From: Streptomyces sp. 549
GTDB taxonomy: Bacteria > Actinomycetota > Actinomycetes > Streptomycetales > Streptomycetaceae
Direction of reading: 5' to 3'
Assembly: GCF_030124175.1 (NCBI RefSeq)
Contig: NZ_JASKMT010000037.1
Coordinates: 1 to 42,462 of the forward strand
DNA length: 42,462 nucleotides
The translations under genes and the position numbers were made by a program. Below, piece after piece: positions 40,300 to 42,462 of this stretch. Positions within the stretch are counted from its first letter, which is position 1; the number at the start of each line of letters is the position of its first letter. The notes beneath the pieces are model-generated. The model was not told where the DNA came from and did not search any database. It saw nothing but the letters and a program-made list of their open reading frames with translations.

Positions 40300-40902
40300 A
40301 TGGATGTCCCTGCGAAGCACAGCCCGGTGACCCTGCACCCAGCCACCGGACAGCACGCCCGGCGCACCGTCGAGAACCTGGCCCAGCTCTACCGCCACGA
40401 CCTCTCCGAGTTCACGGGCCAGCTGCCCGCCGCCGACGGCACGTTCCGCTTCGGTCCGCTGCCGTCGTTCTTCGACGCACCGGACCGCCGGGCCTACCTG
40501 ATCCGAGCCGCCGACCAGCTCGCCGGTTTCGCGCTCACCCGCCGCATGGACGAACGGGTCGGTCCGGACGGTGACCAGCGCACCTCACTTTCGGCCTTCT
40601 TCGTGGTGCGGGCCCTGCGCGGACACGGCGTCGGCCGGCGGGCCGCGCTGTACCTGCTGTCCGGCCGGCCCGGGCCATGGGGAATCGCCTACCAGGAGGC
40701 CAATCCGGGCGCGGCCCGCTTCTGGCGGCAGGTCGCCGCGGACGCGGCGGGCACCGCCTGGCATGCGGAGCGCCGCCCATCGCCCTCCGGAGCCGCCGGC
40801 GCCGCGCCGGACGTCTGGCTGCTGCTCGACACCGCGAACCGCCACCGCGAAGCAACCTGCCCCCCGGGTGAGCAGTCGGCCGGAACGACCGCGACCCCTT
40901 GA
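40300..40902 (+). CDS. GNAT-family N-acetyltransferase
   Basis: The 200-aa protein shows a GNAT core: LYRHDLSEFTGQLPAADGTF at the N-terminal helix, AYLIRAADQLAGFALTRRM, then motif A SAFFVVRALRGHGVGRRAAL (R-G-H-G-V-G loop) and motif B WGIAYQEANPGAARFWRQVA. The substrate is unknown. CATACT (40288-40293) lies 6 nt before ATG 40300 with no ribosome site, a leaderless-type start. It is isolated between the SCO4225-family and aldo/keto reductase genes. Confidence 0.88.
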   Translation: MDVPAKHSPVTLHPATGQHARRTVENLAQLYRHDLSEFTGQLPAADGTFRFGPLPSFFDAPDRRAYLIRAADQLAGFALTRRMDERVGPDGDQRTSLSAFFVVRALRGHGVGRRAALYLLSGRPGPWGIAYQEANPGAARFWRQVAADAAGTAWHAERRPSPSGAAGAAPDVWLLLDTANRHREATCPPGEQSAGTTATP

Positions 40903-40954
40903 AGCCCGGGCGCCCCCGCAGCCCCCTGACGACCGGACGGCCGCAGCTCCGTGA

Positions 40955-41000
40955 ATCGGTCCGGTATTCCGCTCGCCGATCGGTCCGGGACACCGGACCG
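40955..41000. promoter_or_regulatory. Direct plus inverted CGGTCCGG operator of the aldo/keto reductase gene
   Basis: ATCGGTCCGG is repeated at 40955-40964 and 40979-40988. CGGTCCGG (40981-40988) is inverted as CCGGACCG (40993-41000) across GACA. The inverted pair covers the -35 box GGGACA (40987-40992), so it fits a repressor site. Confidence 0.65.
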
Positions 41001-41015
41001 TTCCCTGCCTACGTT
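40987..41015 (+). promoter_or_regulatory. Aldo/keto reductase promoter
   Basis: -35 GGGACA (40987-40992), a 17-nt spacer and -10 TACGTT (41010-41015). The predicted start is near 41022, about 80 nt before ATG 41101. Confidence 0.55.
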
Positions 41016-41100
41016 GAGGAGCACGCCCGCCACCGGTGACCGCCGGTGGAGCGGGCGGTGTTCACCTTTCACCCCTCCTCGACCCAGCAAGGAGCCACTC

Positions 41101-42090
41101 ATGAGGCGACGCAACATCGGTGGGCCGTCCGGCCCGAGCGCGGGACTCCTCTCCCTGGGCGCGATGCCGTTCGGCAGCCTGGTGGACGAGGCGACGTCCT
41201 TCGCCATCCTGGACCGCTTCCGTGAGGCGGGCGGCAACCTCATCGACACGGCCAACAACTACGCGTTCTGGATACCCGGCTGCACCGGGGACGAGTCGGA
41301 GACCGTCGTCGGCCGCTGGATGGAGTCCCGCGGGGTGCGGGACGAGATGCTGATCTCCACGAAGGCCGGCGCTCGGCCCACCGTGCCCGGTACGGGCCTG
41401 GAGACAGCGGAAGGCCTGTCGGACGCGGTGATACGCAGCGCCGCGCAGGACAGCCTGCGCCGGCTGCGGACGGACCGCATCGACGTGTACTGGACGCACA
41501 TCGAGGACCGTTCCGTCCCACTGGAGGAAACCCTCGGCACCCTCGACGCGTTGGTGCGGCACGGGCAGGTCAGGCTGCTCGGCAGCTCCAACCAGCCCGC
41601 CTGGCGCATGGAACAGGCACGGGCGACGTCCCGCAGCCACGGCTGGACCCCCTACACCTGCGTGCAGCAGCGCTACTCCTACCTCCAGCCGCGCTTCGAC
41701 GTGGCGTTCCCGGAGTCGGGGCACGTGCACGTCACCGCCGAACTTCTGGACTACGTGCGCAACGAGCCCGATCTGACCCTCACCACGTACTCGACGCTGC
41801 TGTCCGGCGCCTACACCCGCGCCGACAAGCCGTTGTCGGCCGCCTACGAGCATCCCGGCACCCCCGCCCGGCTCGCCGCGGTGCGCGAGGTGGCGGCAGA
41901 GGTGGGCGCCACCCCGAACCAGGTGGTACTGGCCTGGCTGCTGGGCGGCGACCCCCAGCCGCTGCCCGTCGTCGGCGTCAGCTCGGTGGCACAACTGGAC
42001 GAGGTGCTGGGCGGCCTAGACCTGAAACTGGAGCCGGAGCTGAGGACCCGACTGGACCGGGCCGGCGGTCCGCCCCCGCAGGACGCCTGA
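41101..42090 (+). CDS. Aldo/keto reductase
   Basis: The 329-aa TIM-barrel protein carries the AKR tetrad: Asp49 and Tyr54 in LIDTANNYAFW, Lys in ISTKAGARP and His in VYWTHIEDRS. VRLLGSSNQPAWRMEQA and LLSGAYTRADKPLS are typical of the large bacterial AKR group, which reduces sugar or aldehyde substrates with NADPH. The insertion WIPGCTGDESETVVGRWMES replaces the usual short loop after the active-site Tyr. AAGGAG precedes ATG 41101. It is apparently monocistronic behind its own promoter and operator. Confidence 0.92.
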   Translation: MRRRNIGGPSGPSAGLLSLGAMPFGSLVDEATSFAILDRFREAGGNLIDTANNYAFWIPGCTGDESETVVGRWMESRGVRDEMLISTKAGARPTVPGTGLETAEGLSDAVIRSAAQDSLRRLRTDRIDVYWTHIEDRSVPLEETLGTLDALVRHGQVRLLGSSNQPAWRMEQARATSRSHGWTPYTCVQQRYSYLQPRFDVAFPESGHVHVTAELLDYVRNEPDLTLTTYSTLLSGAYTRADKPLSAAYEHPGTPARLAAVREVAAEVGATPNQVVLAWLLGGDPQPLPVVGVSSVAQLDEVLGGLDLKLEPELRTRLDRAGGPPPQDA

Positions 42091-42462
42091 ACGAGGCGCC
42101 CGCCGGGCTCGCACCTCTCGGGGTGGTCCGTGACCGGCACGCGCGGGGACGTCTCCATCGTCTGCACAGGGCATTCGAGTTCCTGGTGCAAAGCCGTCCG
42201 CCCGGCGGCTGTGGCCGGTTCTGAGGCGTCACGTCATGGGTCTCGGGGTAAGGAGCAGGGGCTTCATCGTGTGGTGGATGCCTCAGCAACTGTGGGCGCT
42301 CGTCTTCTCCTTGCGGTGGGAACCGGGTTGCTTGGTGGCTACAGTGTCAGGGCGCATCACGCCGGGATCGGGCGGTGACCATCGATGCGGTGACGTGTGG
42401 TGAGTGGGGGAGTGGGTTTCTGTGGGTGATGGGCAGGGTGGGGTGCGGCCGTCGGAGCCGCA
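42091..42462. other. Right-edge non-coding G-rich stretch
   Basis: I see no supported gene. A 249-base plus-strand frame (42130-42378) lacks coding bias. From about 42380 the plus strand is G-rich and C-poor, unlike the rest of the window. Confidence 0.5.
42406..42443 (+). other. Potential G-quadruplex
   Basis: Six runs of three or more G (42406-42410, 42414-42416, 42424-42426, 42431-42433, 42436-42438, 42440-42443) have loops of 1 to 7 nt, enough for an intramolecular G-quadruplex. Confidence 0.55.

Noticed and set aside
42130..42378. 82-aa plus-strand open frame at the right edge
   Set aside because: No coding bias, no domain and no ribosome site.
1..42462. tRNA, rRNA, insertion sequences or integrase
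   Set aside because: No cloverleaf, rRNA-like sequence, transposase motif or terminal inverted repeats were seen by eye. A tRNAscan and ISfinder run would settle it.

Overview
This 42.5 kb window is chromosomal DNA from a Streptomyces or very close relative. The evidence is very high G+C with strong third-position GC bias, GTG starts, and actinobacterial families (SPW-repeat, SCO4225-family, DUF3043, DUF4240, PspA plus PspAA, Streptomyces-type SdhCAB). I see no rRNA, tRNA, transposase, integrase, CRISPR array or phage module. Most of it looks like ordinary core chromosome. Only the left edge (about 1-1800) and the last 370 bases look less like it in composition.

Left to right. 1-1800: a frameshifted small secreted protein and an unrecognised 284-aa protein. 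1963-5615: VOC protein, coupled methyltransferase/DUF3043 pair, pspA with its PspA-associated partner, and a 69-aa conserved protein. 5726-9796: cobU, cobT and cobS, the three nucleotide-loop enzymes of cobalamin synthesis, with one membrane-protein gene placed antisense between cobT and cobS. 9920-18972: leucyl aminopeptidase, then a 2-oxoacid dehydrogenase block (lpdA, a two-lipoyl E2, a GntR/FCD regulator, aceE). A palindrome sits inside the aceE promoter. 19055-20754: metP-metS-type importer, including a 46-aa subunit gene. 20902-30746: WYL regulator, SDR, DUF4240, GNAT, epimerase, FAD amine-oxidase-like protein, secreted PI-PLC-like protein, Tat-type polysaccharide deacetylase, SPW protein and CPBP protease. 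30736-35465: a LysR regulator divergent from sdhCAB, with LysR-type dyads between them. 35416-39314: alpha/beta hydrolase, small membrane protein, ECF sigma factor with a SnoaL-like tail, and a quinone-oxidoreductase-like MDR. 39752-42090: SCO4225-family membrane protein behind a long AT-rich palindrome, a GNAT, and an aldo/keto reductase with an operator-like palindrome over its -35 box.

Functionally the window joins central carbon metabolism (E1p/E2/E3 and a succinate dehydrogenase, each next to a candidate local regulator) to cobalamin assembly and envelope stress (PspA). No obviously new defence or mobile system is visible. The most unusual signals are: a 2-bp contraction in a GC repeat that breaks the first gene; many genes with an A-N3-T hexamer exactly 6 nt before the start codon (probable leaderless mRNAs); three genes whose stop codon lies in the first unit of a short direct-repeat array; expanding in-frame repeats at the SdhA N-terminus and LysR C-terminus; and several operator-like palindromes at promoter positions.
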